64,000 nucleotides of DNA, taken from CAVTPD01 sp963736575. Lineage in GTDB: Bacteria > Bacteroidota > Bacteroidia > Cytophagales > JAAEPT01. Each line of letters begins with the position of its first letter. The first letter of the stretch is position 1. The notes beneath the pieces are model-generated. The model saw only the letters and a list, made by a program, of their open reading frames with translations. It was not told the origin of the DNA and ran no database searches. Shown one piece after another: positions 46,265 to 54,343 of the stretch. The DNA lies in NCBI GenBank assembly GCA_963736575.1, contig CAVTPD010000003.1:186001-250000 (forward strand). Direction: 5' to 3'. A program made the translations under genes and the position numbers.

Positions 46265-47083
46265 ATGGTTGTTTTCCCAAATGCTAAAATCAATTTAGGA
46301 TTAAACATAGTAAGTAAACGTACAGATGGTTTTCATAATATAGAATCTTGTTTTTTTCCGGTGGCATGGAATGATATTTTAGAGATCACCCCTAATACCC
46401 ACTCTTTAGAATTTAAAAGTACAGGAATTGAGATACCCGGGAATACGAAAAGTAATTTATGCACCAAAGCCTTCCTACTTTTAGAAAGTGATTTTAAAAT
46501 CCCTCCCGTTCATATCCATTTGCATAAACAAATACCCATTGGCGCGGGTTTGGGTGGTGGCTCTTCAGATGGAGCCTTCGCTTTAAAAACAATAAGCCAA
46601 CTATATAACTTAAATCTTTCTATTGAAGACCTTCAGAAGTATGCAGAAAAGCTAGGCAGCGATTGTCCTTTCTTTATAGAAAACAGGCCCATTTATTGCT
46701 ATGAAAAAGGAAACCGATTTGAAAACATAAATTTTAGCTTAAAAAATGTTTGGGTCACACTTATTTACCCTAATATACATTGTTCTACAAAAGAAGCTTA
46801 CTCTGGGGTTATCCCTAAAAAATCTAGTATAAATTGCAAAAAATTATTACAAACCAAAGGTATAGAATCCTGGAAAGAGCATTTAAAAAATGATTTCGAA
46901 GATTCTATTTTTAAATTATACCCCGAAATTGAAGCTCTAAAAAACCAACTTTATAAAAACGGAGCTAGTTATGCTTCTATGTCGGGTTCTGGATCTACAT
47001 TATTTGGGATTTTCAAAAACAAACCACACTTTACAGAAGAATTCAACAAAGCTTATTCAATTAAAACCCTTAAACTCTCTTAG
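46265..47083 (+). CDS. ispE: 4-diphosphocytidyl-2-C-methyl-D-erythritol kinase
   Basis: Kinase of the MEP isoprenoid pathway, phosphorylating the 2-hydroxyl of CDP-ME. The 272-residue protein has the GHMP kinase ATP loop PIGAGLGGGSSDGAFAL, the N-terminal NAKINLGLNIVSKRTDGFHN with the catalytic Lys, the active-site Asp in LGSDCPFFIE and the C-terminal MSGSGSTLFGIF. It diverges from the acetyltransferase gene; the 69-base gap holds both promoters. Confidence 0.96.
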   Translation: MVVFPNAKINLGLNIVSKRTDGFHNIESCFFPVAWNDILEITPNTHSLEFKSTGIEIPGNTKSNLCTKAFLLLESDFKIPPVHIHLHKQIPIGAGLGGGSSDGAFALKTISQLYNLNLSIEDLQKYAEKLGSDCPFFIENRPIYCYEKGNRFENINFSLKNVWVTLIYPNIHCSTKEAYSGVIPKKSSINCKKLLQTKGIESWKEHLKNDFEDSIFKLYPEIEALKNQLYKNGASYASMSGSGSTLFGIFKNKPHFTEEFNKAYSIKTLKLS

Positions 47084-47086
47084 GAT

Positions 47087-47641
47087 ATGTTCAATAAATC
47101 TACTCTTTTCCTTCTGCCAACTTTGGCCGCTTTACTTTTTTCATGTGATCCTAAATCCATTAAAAATGATGAAAAGCCAATTGCCGCTGATGAAATAAAA
47201 GTTAGCGAAAAATACGACTCTTTATTCCGTCTTAATGTAGAGCAATTTCTAGATGCTCCATTAACTTTATCACTTATTAGTTCAGACCAATGGCAAGTAG
47301 ATACAACCTATGCTAAAAATGTATACGATAATGCAAAAATGGACACTATATTATTTTTGAGACACAAAGAATCTTATATTATGCTCCATAATCAAGAGTT
47401 TGTAGAAGGGACTATTTCAAATGAAGAAATTAAACTGGTAAATAATATTAGAATAGGATTGCCTAAAGATTCCTTCATAAAGTCTTTTAAAAATTTAGAA
47501 AATCATCCCGACCAACCTTATATTGATGTTCAAGACTCTAAAATTAGTATGGGGTGTTGTTCCGAAATGAATGAGTTATGGGAGTTTGAATTCAATAATG
47601 ACACACTAGCACTTATTAAATACACTAACGATTTAGAATAA
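47087..47641 (+). CDS. Predicted lipoprotein of unknown function
   Basis: A 184-residue protein with a lipoprotein signal: hydrophobic LFLLPTLAALLF followed by the lipobox cysteine (LLFSC, Cys20), then the polar DPKSIKNDEK. The mature part is beta-rich with regularly spaced charged residues and two neighbouring cysteines in SMGCCSEMNE. No known domain was recognised. It begins 3 bases after ispE, so it is co-transcribed, and is followed by a strong terminator. A location in the periplasmic leaflet or the outer membrane is likely. Confidence 0.7.
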   Translation: MFNKSTLFLLPTLAALLFSCDPKSIKNDEKPIAADEIKVSEKYDSLFRLNVEQFLDAPLTLSLISSDQWQVDTTYAKNVYDNAKMDTILFLRHKESYIMLHNQEFVEGTISNEEIKLVNNIRIGLPKDSFIKSFKNLENHPDQPYIDVQDSKISMGCCSEMNELWEFEFNNDTLALIKYTNDLE

Positions 47642-47672
47642 GAATAGACCTTGGCTAGTCTAGTCCTGAATA

Positions 47673-47714
47673 AAAAAAGCCTTCGTTTTATATTAAATAA
47701 ACGAAGGCTTTTTT
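47673..47714. terminator. Bidirectional terminator between the lipoprotein and SulP genes
   Basis: AAAAAAGCCTTCGTTT (47673-47688), a 10-base A+T loop, then AAACGAAGGCTTTTTT (47699-47714): a perfect 16-bp stem ending in T6. It is suited to both converging genes. Confidence 0.88.
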
Positions 47715-47734
47715 ATGCTTAAAAGTGTCTGGTA

Positions 47735-49675
47735 TTATCTAAAGATAGAAACCTGACCTTTTCTTACTTCTCTACCATCTCCGTATAAATCAATTTCATA
47801 AGCATATTTATCTGAAGGTAATTTTTTACCCTTATAATGCCCTTCCCACATAGTGTAGTAGCCAACAGATTCAAATAACAAAACTCCTTCTCTACTGAAA
47901 ATCTTAACTATACATTCAGGGAATTTATTAATGTTTCTAATTTCCCACTCATCATTAATACCATCTCCATTTGGCGTGTAGGCAGACGGAATATATAATT
48001 CATCATCTGCAGAGAATTTATTGTCTAAATGACCCGGTTCATTCAGCCACATAATAGATTCCTCTACTGAAGAAAAAACATGGTCTTCATCAATTAATTG
48101 GGGCACAACCTGAATACCTTTTAATAATACAAGATGATCTTCCATAACCTCACTAATTACTACATTCACACCTTTATCAATTAACCTTTGTACGGACTCT
48201 AGGAAGGTATACATACCCGATTGATCTAAATAAGTGACACCACTGAAGTTAATTAATACCGCTTTTACTTTGGGTATATCTTCTAAGGAGTCAATGAAAC
48301 GAGAAGCGAAACCGAAGAACATAGGCCCCTTTAAGTTTTTCACATATACTTGCTCTCTAAACTCGTCTGCGTTATCAAAAGTACTAATCAACTGATCCGT
48401 TAAACGGTCTAATTTTGAATCTCTTGATTCCCCTTCAACCACATCTGCCATTTTCTTCATGAAGATAAGTGCGGCCATAACCAAACCAATACCCACGGCA
48501 TACAACAAACTCCAGAAAACGGTTAATACTAATACCGTAATCATGATTAAATTGTCCGATTTCGGAACAATTTTAAAGCTTTTAATGGCTTCAAAATCTA
48601 ATATTTTAATACCAATGGTAATAAGAATACCTGCTAATGCTGGGAATGGAATTAAAGAAGCAACTGGCCCACCTACCAACAAAACCAACAACAAGAAAAC
48701 AGCGTGTATCATACCAGACAACCTTGTTCTTGCTCCTGAATTAATATTTAAAACTGTAGAAGGAGTTGTACCCGCACCCGGTATACCGCCAATTAAAGCC
48801 GCAAACATGTTACCAATACCTTGGCCTAAAAGTTCTTTATCTGAATTATGCTTGGTCTTGGTTAATTTATCGGCAACTACAGAAGTCAACAGACTATCAA
48901 TCATACCCAAGGCAGCCAATGAAAAAGCAGGCATCATTATAGCGCCTAATTTACTCACATGTAAATGCTGAAAAGCAGCAATATTGATAGATGGTAATTC
49001 ATTAGGTATATGCCCAATTAATTTAACATTATAGTCTTCGCCCAGGTTTAGGAAATAGGAAACTAATGTTACAATAATAAGAGCTACCAAAGTACCTGGT
49101 AATGCTTTTGTAAATTTAGGAACCACATAAATTAATAAAATGGTAAGAATCCCTAAAAAAACACTAACCCAGTTGGCGTCTTCTATAAAATGGTGAAGAT
49201 TTTGTATTGTCTCTAAAACAGTGAATCTACCATCTATGCCAAAAAAGTTTTTTAATTGGCCAATGATAATAATAGCCCCAATACCACTCATAAACCCAGA
49301 AATAACGGGATGAGGAATATAATGAACATACTTCCCTAAACGAAGTAAACCAAAAACAATTTGTAAAGCACCGGCCATAAAAAAGATCATGACTAGCATA
49401 GGAATAGCACCTTCTAAACCACCCGCTAACCGAACCTGAGAAGCTACTACTAACGCAGTAACTACCGCCATTGGACCTGTAGGATTACTTATTAATGTTG
49501 GTGTTCCTCCTAAAAGAGCCGCGAAGAAACCTAATGCAATTGCACCATACAATCCGTTAATTGGGTCTAACCCGCAAGCTGCACCAAAGGCTAAGGCTAC
49601 GGGAATGGCTACAATCCCTGCATTTATCCCCCCAAAAAAATCCCCTTTCAGGGTAGTTTTATTAATTAAAGACAT
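47735..49675 (-). CDS. SulP anion transporter with STAS domain and fused CHU_C tail
   Basis: A 646-residue inner-membrane protein. Residues about 5-410 hold the SulP core with 10-12 hydrophobic helices (FFGGINAGIVAIPVALAFG; SNPTGPMAVVTALVV is the conserved anion-site loop). The STAS domain (about 430-545) has VKAVLINFSGVTYLDQSG. From residue 559 an 88-residue CHU_C-like domain follows: YTPNGDGINDEWEI, then VKIFSREGVLLFES and GYYTMWEGHYKG, ending KGQVSIFR. This matches the sorting domain of the giant protein ending at 2912. A type B sorting domain on a multi-pass inner-membrane transporter is unexpected, since the STAS side is cytoplasmic. Substrates are probably sulfate, bicarbonate or another anion. 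Confidence 0.88.
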   Translation of the reverse strand: MSLINKTTLKGDFFGGINAGIVAIPVALAFGAACGLDPINGLYGAIALGFFAALLGGTPTLISNPTGPMAVVTALVVASQVRLAGGLEGAIPMLVMIFFMAGALQIVFGLLRLGKYVHYIPHPVISGFMSGIGAIIIIGQLKNFFGIDGRFTVLETIQNLHHFIEDANWVSVFLGILTILLIYVVPKFTKALPGTLVALIIVTLVSYFLNLGEDYNVKLIGHIPNELPSINIAAFQHLHVSKLGAIMMPAFSLAALGMIDSLLTSVVADKLTKTKHNSDKELLGQGIGNMFAALIGGIPGAGTTPSTVLNINSGARTRLSGMIHAVFLLLVLLVGGPVASLIPFPALAGILITIGIKILDFEAIKSFKIVPKSDNLIMITVLVLTVFWSLLYAVGIGLVMAALIFMKKMADVVEGESRDSKLDRLTDQLISTFDNADEFREQVYVKNLKGPMFFGFASRFIDSLEDIPKVKAVLINFSGVTYLDQSGMYTFLESVQRLIDKGVNVVISEVMEDHLVLLKGIQVVPQLIDEDHVFSSVEESIMWLNEPGHLDNKFSADDELYIPSAYTPNGDGINDEWEIRNINKFPECIVKIFSREGVLLFESVGYYTMWEGHYKGKKLPSDKYAYEIDLYGDGREVRKGQVSIFR

Positions 49676-49743
49676 CGTGTTCAGTTTTTTTTAAAAGCTA
49701 TGCTTGTTTTGCGTGTTTTACAATGAAATACCTTGATTTATAA

Positions 49744-51957
49744 TTACTTCACCCGAAGTTTTTGCCCAACGGAAATTTCATTGCTTTTTAAATCATTCCA
49801 TGTTTTTAACTGATCTACATCAGCATCGTAGGTTTTAGAAATACGGTATAAGGTTTCTCCTTGTTTTACCGTATGGTATACAGGTTCATCTTTTTTAATT
49901 TCTACTTCATCTTTTTCTTTTTGTTCCGAAGGTATTTTTAAGATCATGCCCGCAGAAAGGCTGTTAGAAGTTAGTCCATTCTCTGTTTTTATAACTTCAA
50001 CTGGCACGTCATATTTTCTAGAGATCCCATACAAAGTCTCTCCTACTTCTACCAAATGTTCACTTGGTTTTGGCTTACGTACTGTTTCTGTATTTTTTGT
50101 TTTGTCTGCTATAGGTTTTATGGGTTCTACTTCAACATTTTCTTTTTGTTCCGAAGGTATTTTTAAAATCATACCCGCAGAAAGACTGGTAGAACTAAGA
50201 TTGTTTTCATTTATAAGATTTTCAGCAGACACATTGTATTTTCTAGAAATACCATAAAGAGTTTCACCTACTTCTACCATGTGCTCCTTTGCTTTTGCTG
50301 AAGGTATTTTTTCAGGCTCTACTAGTTCTTCTTCTGTAACTTCTTCAACCTGATTTGTTTTTATAGTCTCTGGTACTATAATCACTTCTGCAGGAGCTTC
50401 AACAATCTCTTCTTGTGCTTCACCCACTGGCATAGTTTCGGTTGTTTCAGACTTTGGACTATTCTCTATTTCATCCTGAATATCTCTTGGCTTGTGATCT
50501 ACTGGTAATTCATCTTCTACGGCTTTTTCTTCTGTACTTACTTGTATTTCTTTTTGTACTTCTTCTATAACAGGGTCTTTTGAAGCAGGCTTAGTTTCGT
50601 CAGCTAAAAATTTTTCCTTATCGGCCAATGATCCTTTAGTTGTACTTGAGTCTCTGTTATCCTCTAATGGTTGTAAAAGTTTCCTTATTTCAACGGGTTC
50701 AGAATTAGGTCTTTTTTTCTGTAGCCACAACACTCTACCGGGCTGAAGCGCCTCAGTAATTTCCATACGGTTCTTACTTCTTATGGCACGTTCTTTAATA
50801 GCATACATCTGGGAAATCTCCCAAAGTGTTTCGCCGTATTGCACTACATGATAAGCTACTAAAGCCTTGTTTTTTTTATGTCTTAGGTAATAAGTGTGCC
50901 CAATTTTTATTTCAGTAAAGGTTTCAATATCGTTGTACTTAACAAGACGTTCTTTTGTAATGTCTCCTTTTATAGCCAGTGTAGAAGAGTTATCCCCTTC
51001 TTTAGCCACAATTGCTGGCACTTTATTTACTACGTATTTAATATTGTACTCAGGTTTTTCAAAAAATACCGCTTTAACTTCTGGGTCTTTTTTAGAATTA
51101 GAAACCACAATTTCATCACCCGAAGCATTAACAGGTTCTAACTGTTGTCCTTTATTAGGTAGCGGTAAGATAACTGGATAGGAATGGTCTGTTGGAATTT
51201 TTTTAGAGTATGAAATCCAGGGATTATATAATTCCATTTGCTCTTGAGCGATATCGTGTTTTTTGGCGTAATCTTTTAAACTTGAATTCCCTTGACTTTC
51301 TTCTACTACTAAAACTAATGGGGAAATATTTCTTTTAACTTCTTGTTCGAATGCAATCTTATGAGCTAAAAATTTTAAGATATACCAATGGGTATTTTTA
51401 GTGATTTCCATTTCATTGGCGCCAATGTATTTAGACTTCACTTCTTTTAAAACACCTTTTGGGCCTAAATAATACGCATTAAGTGCATAAACCCAGTTTT
51501 TAAGCTTGGCGTTATTTTTTGTAATGTATCTTGCTGCCCCTCTACTGGCAGAAACAATATTCTTTCTTTCGTCTACCGTATTATTTATGATTAATCCTAC
51601 TTCAGTTGCCGAAGCTTCTTTCATTTGCCAATAACCTACCGCATTAGAAGAAGACACCGCTTGACCATTTAATGCACTTTCTTGAATAGCCAAGTACTTA
51701 AAATCTTCGGGGAAGTTCAGCTCATTAAACACTTCTTCAATAATAGGGAAATATATATCGGCTAGATCTACGTATTTCTTCTGAAATTTATCATTGTGGG
51801 TAAGTTGATCTACATATTTCTGAACTTCTTCCTGTCCTCCTTTATCTAAAGAAAGCATCATTCCTGCAAATTCAATTTTATTAGGAACTTTATATTTTTG
51901 AGCCGAAACAGAAGCTCCGAAAAAGATCAACAAGGCAAGCGTTACTATATTCTTCAT
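49744..51957 (-). CDS. MltD-like lytic transglycosylase with four LysM domains
   Basis: A 737-residue exported murein hydrolase: signal peptide MKNIVTLALLIFFGASVSAQ, then a transglycosylase SLT domain (about residues 70-190) with catalytic Glu in YLAIQESALNGQAVSSSNAVGYWQ. A LysM near residue 370 (YHVVQYGETLWEISQMY) is followed by a Glu-rich linker of about 130 residues. Three C-terminal LysM modules each begin VEVGETLYGISRKY or VKQGETLYRISKTY. The first two of these are near-identical and lie 75 codons apart. It cleaves peptidoglycan; LysM binds it. It follows the O-methyltransferase gene by 2 bases. Confidence 0.9.
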   Translation of the reverse strand: MKNIVTLALLIFFGASVSAQKYKVPNKIEFAGMMLSLDKGGQEEVQKYVDQLTHNDKFQKKYVDLADIYFPIIEEVFNELNFPEDFKYLAIQESALNGQAVSSSNAVGYWQMKEASATEVGLIINNTVDERKNIVSASRGAARYITKNNAKLKNWVYALNAYYLGPKGVLKEVKSKYIGANEMEITKNTHWYILKFLAHKIAFEQEVKRNISPLVLVVEESQGNSSLKDYAKKHDIAQEQMELYNPWISYSKKIPTDHSYPVILPLPNKGQQLEPVNASGDEIVVSNSKKDPEVKAVFFEKPEYNIKYVVNKVPAIVAKEGDNSSTLAIKGDITKERLVKYNDIETFTEIKIGHTYYLRHKKNKALVAYHVVQYGETLWEISQMYAIKERAIRSKNRMEITEALQPGRVLWLQKKRPNSEPVEIRKLLQPLEDNRDSSTTKGSLADKEKFLADETKPASKDPVIEEVQKEIQVSTEEKAVEDELPVDHKPRDIQDEIENSPKSETTETMPVGEAQEEIVEAPAEVIIVPETIKTNQVEEVTEEELVEPEKIPSAKAKEHMVEVGETLYGISRKYNVSAENLINENNLSSTSLSAGMILKIPSEQKENVEVEPIKPIADKTKNTETVRKPKPSEHLVEVGETLYGISRKYDVPVEVIKTENGLTSNSLSAGMILKIPSEQKEKDEVEIKKDEPVYHTVKQGETLYRISKTYDADVDQLKTWNDLKSNEISVGQKLRVK
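49918..50292 (-). repeat. In-frame tandem duplication of LysM-plus-linker unit
   Basis: The stretch starting at 49921 (TTGTTCCGAAGGTATTTTTA) recurs at 50146 with few changes, and the stretch around 50012-50063 recurs near 50239-50290. The offset is about 225 bases, or 75 codons, so the reading frame is kept. Both copies encode SEQKE linkers and LSAGMILKIP ends, indicating a recent duplication within the gene. Confidence 0.75.
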
Positions 51958-51959
51958 CT

Positions 51960-52604
51960 TTATTTTTTTCTAATCATCATTAAACCGTCTCTAAGCGGAA
52001 ACAAAACATTTTCCACTCTTGGATCTTCTTGCACTTGGCGATTGAAATCCAACAAAGCTAAAGTATCTTCGTCGTCATTCTTCTTCTGTAAGCCAACTAC
52101 TTTTCCACTCCACAATACATTATCGGCAATTATGTACCCGCCAGAATTTACTTTTTCCAAAACTAGGTGGTAATAATTAAGGTAGTTAATCTTATCTGCA
52201 TCTATAAAAACCAAATCAAAAGTGGTATTCAGTTCAGGAATCAGCTGTAATGCATTACCTATTTTGTATTCAATTTGTGTAGAAAAATCTGACTGGTTAA
52301 AATACGCCCGAACCCTATCTTCTAATTCTTCATTAATATCTAAGGTTATTAATTTACCACTTTTAGTAAGTCCTTCTGCCATACACAAAGCAGAAAATCC
52401 TGTAAAAGTACCAATTTCAAGAATTGTATTGGGTTTTATCATTTTAGAAAACATACTTAATGCCCTTCCCTGAAAAAAACCAGAAAGCATTCTAGGCTTT
52501 AAAACTTCTAAATTAGTCTCTCTGTCTATTTTGTCTAACAAACTATTTTGCAGACTGGTATGTCTATCGCAATAAGCTTGAATTTCTTCATTAATAAAAT
52601 CCAT
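51960..52604 (-). CDS. O-methyltransferase, caffeoyl-CoA OMT-like
   Basis: A 214-residue class I SAM-dependent methyltransferase. Motif I is ILEIGTFTGFSALCMAEGL (about residues 59-77). The acidic residue region TFDLVFIDADKINYLNYYH coordinates a divalent metal, and GGYIIADNVLWSGKV is typical of the catechol/caffeoyl-CoA OMT group common in bacteria. The substrate is unknown. It is the first gene of a leftward pair with the LysM transglycosylase, and diverges from pfkB. Confidence 0.9.
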   Translation of the reverse strand: MDFINEEIQAYCDRHTSLQNSLLDKIDRETNLEVLKPRMLSGFFQGRALSMFSKMIKPNTILEIGTFTGFSALCMAEGLTKSGKLITLDINEELEDRVRAYFNQSDFSTQIEYKIGNALQLIPELNTTFDLVFIDADKINYLNYYHLVLEKVNSGGYIIADNVLWSGKVVGLQKKNDDEDTLALLDFNRQVQEDPRVENVLFPLRDGLMMIRKK

Positions 52605-52671
52605 AACGCAAAATGGGGCTTTTTGTAGATGTTCAAAAATAGCTGATCCAAATTAAATCAGAATTCATCTG

Positions 52672-52679
52672 TATATTTG
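52672..52679 (+). promoter_or_regulatory. Candidate -7 box of pfkB
   Basis: TATATTTG fits the Bacteroidota TAnnTTTG -7 element and ends 33 bases before the pfkB ATG. No convincing -33 element (TTTG) was found at the usual distance. Confidence 0.4.
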
Positions 52680-52712
52680 TTTTTTTAACATTGCAATTCT
52701 TTATTTCGATTA

Positions 52713-53648
52713 ATGAAAGTAGTAACACTAACACTTAACCCCGCCATTGATAAGAGCTCAACTGTTGATGCTATTATACGGGACAAAAAGCTTAGATGTA
52801 CGCTACCGGTATACGAACCCGGTGGTGGTGGTATAAATGTTTCCCGAGCTTTAAAAAACTTAAACGAGCAATCGTTAGCCATATATTTAGCAGGCGGCCC
52901 CAGTGGCGAAAAACTTAAACGGCTGTTAACAAAAGAAGAAATACTTCAGTCTGTTATTCCCATTGAGAATGAAACAAGAGAAAATTTTATTGTAGTAGAT
53001 GATCATGGGCAACAATTCCGCTTTGGAATGCCTGGTGAAGAAATTTTCCCGAATGAAGTACAAAATATTCTTAGCGCCGTTAAAAACTTACCGCCAGATG
53101 TAGAATATTTTGTTGCCAGCGGAAGTATACAAAAAGGAGTACCTATAGATATTTATGCACAAATTGCTAAAATCTGTAAATCTAAAGGCATTAGAGTTAT
53201 TCTAGATTGTGATGGCGAAGCTTTAGAAGCAGCATTGGAAGAAGGCATATTCTTTATTAAACCCAATCTTAATGAACTAGCAAAATTGGTTGGTAAAGAA
53301 GAAGTTGACGTGTCTGACCAAGAGCAAATGGCTAAAGATCTTATTGCTACCAAAAAAACAGAAATTATTGCAGTTTCTATGGGCCCACAAGGCGCTATGT
53401 TAGCGGCTAAAAATTTAATAGAATACGCTATTCCCCCATCTGTAAAAACAGTAAGTACCGTTGGTGCAGGTGATAGTATGGTGGCGGGTATTACTTATGC
53501 CTTATCTAGAAGAATGGACATGATGGACGTTCTTAAATTTGGTGTAGCGTGCGGATCTGCTTCAACCATTAATCCGGGTACAGAATTGTGTAAATGGAGT
53601 GATGTAGTAGAAATTATTGACAAAATCTCTTTCCGAAGATCCGAATAA
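52713..53648 (+). CDS. pfkB: PfkB-family hexose-phosphate kinase (Pfk2 / 1-phosphofructokinase-like)
   Basis: A 311-residue ribokinase-fold sugar kinase. The N-terminus TLTLNPAIDKSSTVDAI and GGGGINVSRALKNL match the 6-phosphofructokinase 2/1-phosphofructokinase group. The C-terminal signature STVGAGDSMVAGITYAL carries the catalytic Asp, and the ATP site AVSMGPQGAMLA is present. A glycolytic or fructose role follows from the family; fructose-6-phosphate versus fructose-1-phosphate is not decided. The coding end is only 3 bases from the end of the convergent TPR gene. Confidence 0.88.
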   Translation: MKVVTLTLNPAIDKSSTVDAIIRDKKLRCTLPVYEPGGGGINVSRALKNLNEQSLAIYLAGGPSGEKLKRLLTKEEILQSVIPIENETRENFIVVDDHGQQFRFGMPGEEIFPNEVQNILSAVKNLPPDVEYFVASGSIQKGVPIDIYAQIAKICKSKGIRVILDCDGEALEAALEEGIFFIKPNLNELAKLVGKEEVDVSDQEQMAKDLIATKKTEIIAVSMGPQGAMLAAKNLIEYAIPPSVKTVSTVGAGDSMVAGITYALSRRMDMMDVLKFGVACGSASTINPGTELCKWSDVVEIIDKISFRRSE

Positions 53649-53651
53649 GAA

Positions 53652-54341
53652 TTACTTCAGTTTAAAGCCATTAAAGACAAACCTGAAGAATTCTCTTCGG
53701 GTTTCTTTTTTTGTAAGCAGGTCTTTTAAAATAGACTTAGCGTCTTTTTTTACGGGATCTGCCATTACATATTTTGGTGCGGCCGATTTCTCCTTTTCTT
53801 TCTTTTTCGGAAGAGGAATTTCTTTAGCGCCTTCTTTGGGTTTGTACCCCACTAAATCATCTGCTTTTTTAAAGCGCTGATTAGCGGCTTGCATTCTACC
53901 TAGTTTTTGCTCTAAAAGCCCTAAATTATTCTGGGCAATGGCATCTTCTGGATCCAATTCTATGGCCTTTTTATAATCTTCAATTGCTTCTGGGGTCATT
54001 CCCAATTGATCACGCATATAAGCACGGCTAGAATAACGGTATGGATTTTCCGGGTCTAGAAGAACAGCTAAGTTCAAGTCTGCCAATGCTTCTTTTTTCT
54101 TCCCTAAATGAAAAAGCGTAACCCCTCTTTCAGAAATAATATTAGCGTCGTTTTTAGTAATATGGTTGGCTGTTTCTAAATCTTTTAAAGAAGACTGAAG
54201 TCGGTTTAATTTACGGTAAGTAAGTGCTCTAAAAAACAAGGCTTTCGCATCACTTTCTACGTCCGAAAGATGTGCATTCAGTTTTTCAAGAGCTTCTTCA
54301 AACTCTCCTTTTTGAAAATGATCAATTCCTTTTTGCAGCAT
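53652..54341 (-). CDS. TPR repeat protein
   Basis: A 229-residue protein with four or five tetratricopeptide repeats over residues 1-155 (FQKGEFEEALEKLNAHLSD, FFRALTYRKLNRLQSSLKDL, YKKAIELDPEDAIAQNNLGL). A lysine-rich tail follows (about 170-229, including PKKKEKEKSAAPK). No signal peptide was seen, so it is presumably a cytoplasmic scaffold. It follows a SulP transporter gene by 2 bases, and the pair follows pheS. The function is unknown; a link to the transporter is inferred only from position. Confidence 0.82.
   Translation of the reverse strand: MLQKGIDHFQKGEFEEALEKLNAHLSDVESDAKALFFRALTYRKLNRLQSSLKDLETANHITKNDANIISERGVTLFHLGKKKEALADLNLAVLLDPENPYRYSSRAYMRDQLGMTPEAIEDYKKAIELDPEDAIAQNNLGLLEQKLGRMQAANQRFKKADDLVGYKPKEGAKEIPLPKKKEKEKSAAPKYVMADPVKKDAKSILKDLLTKKETRREFFRFVFNGFKLK
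53682..53712 (+). terminator. pfkB terminator embedded in the opposing TPR gene
   Basis: CCTGAAGA (53682-53689) pairs with TCTTCGGG (53694-53701), with one wobble, around the loop ATTC and then a pyrimidine run TTTCTTTTTTT. It lies 34 bases after the pfkB stop, inside the 3' coding end of the leftward TPR gene. Confidence 0.6.
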
Positions 54342-54343
54342 AA

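Noticed and set aside
49918..50292. CRISPR-like repeats
   Set aside because: Repeats are long, only two copies, and lie in frame within a LysM coding region.
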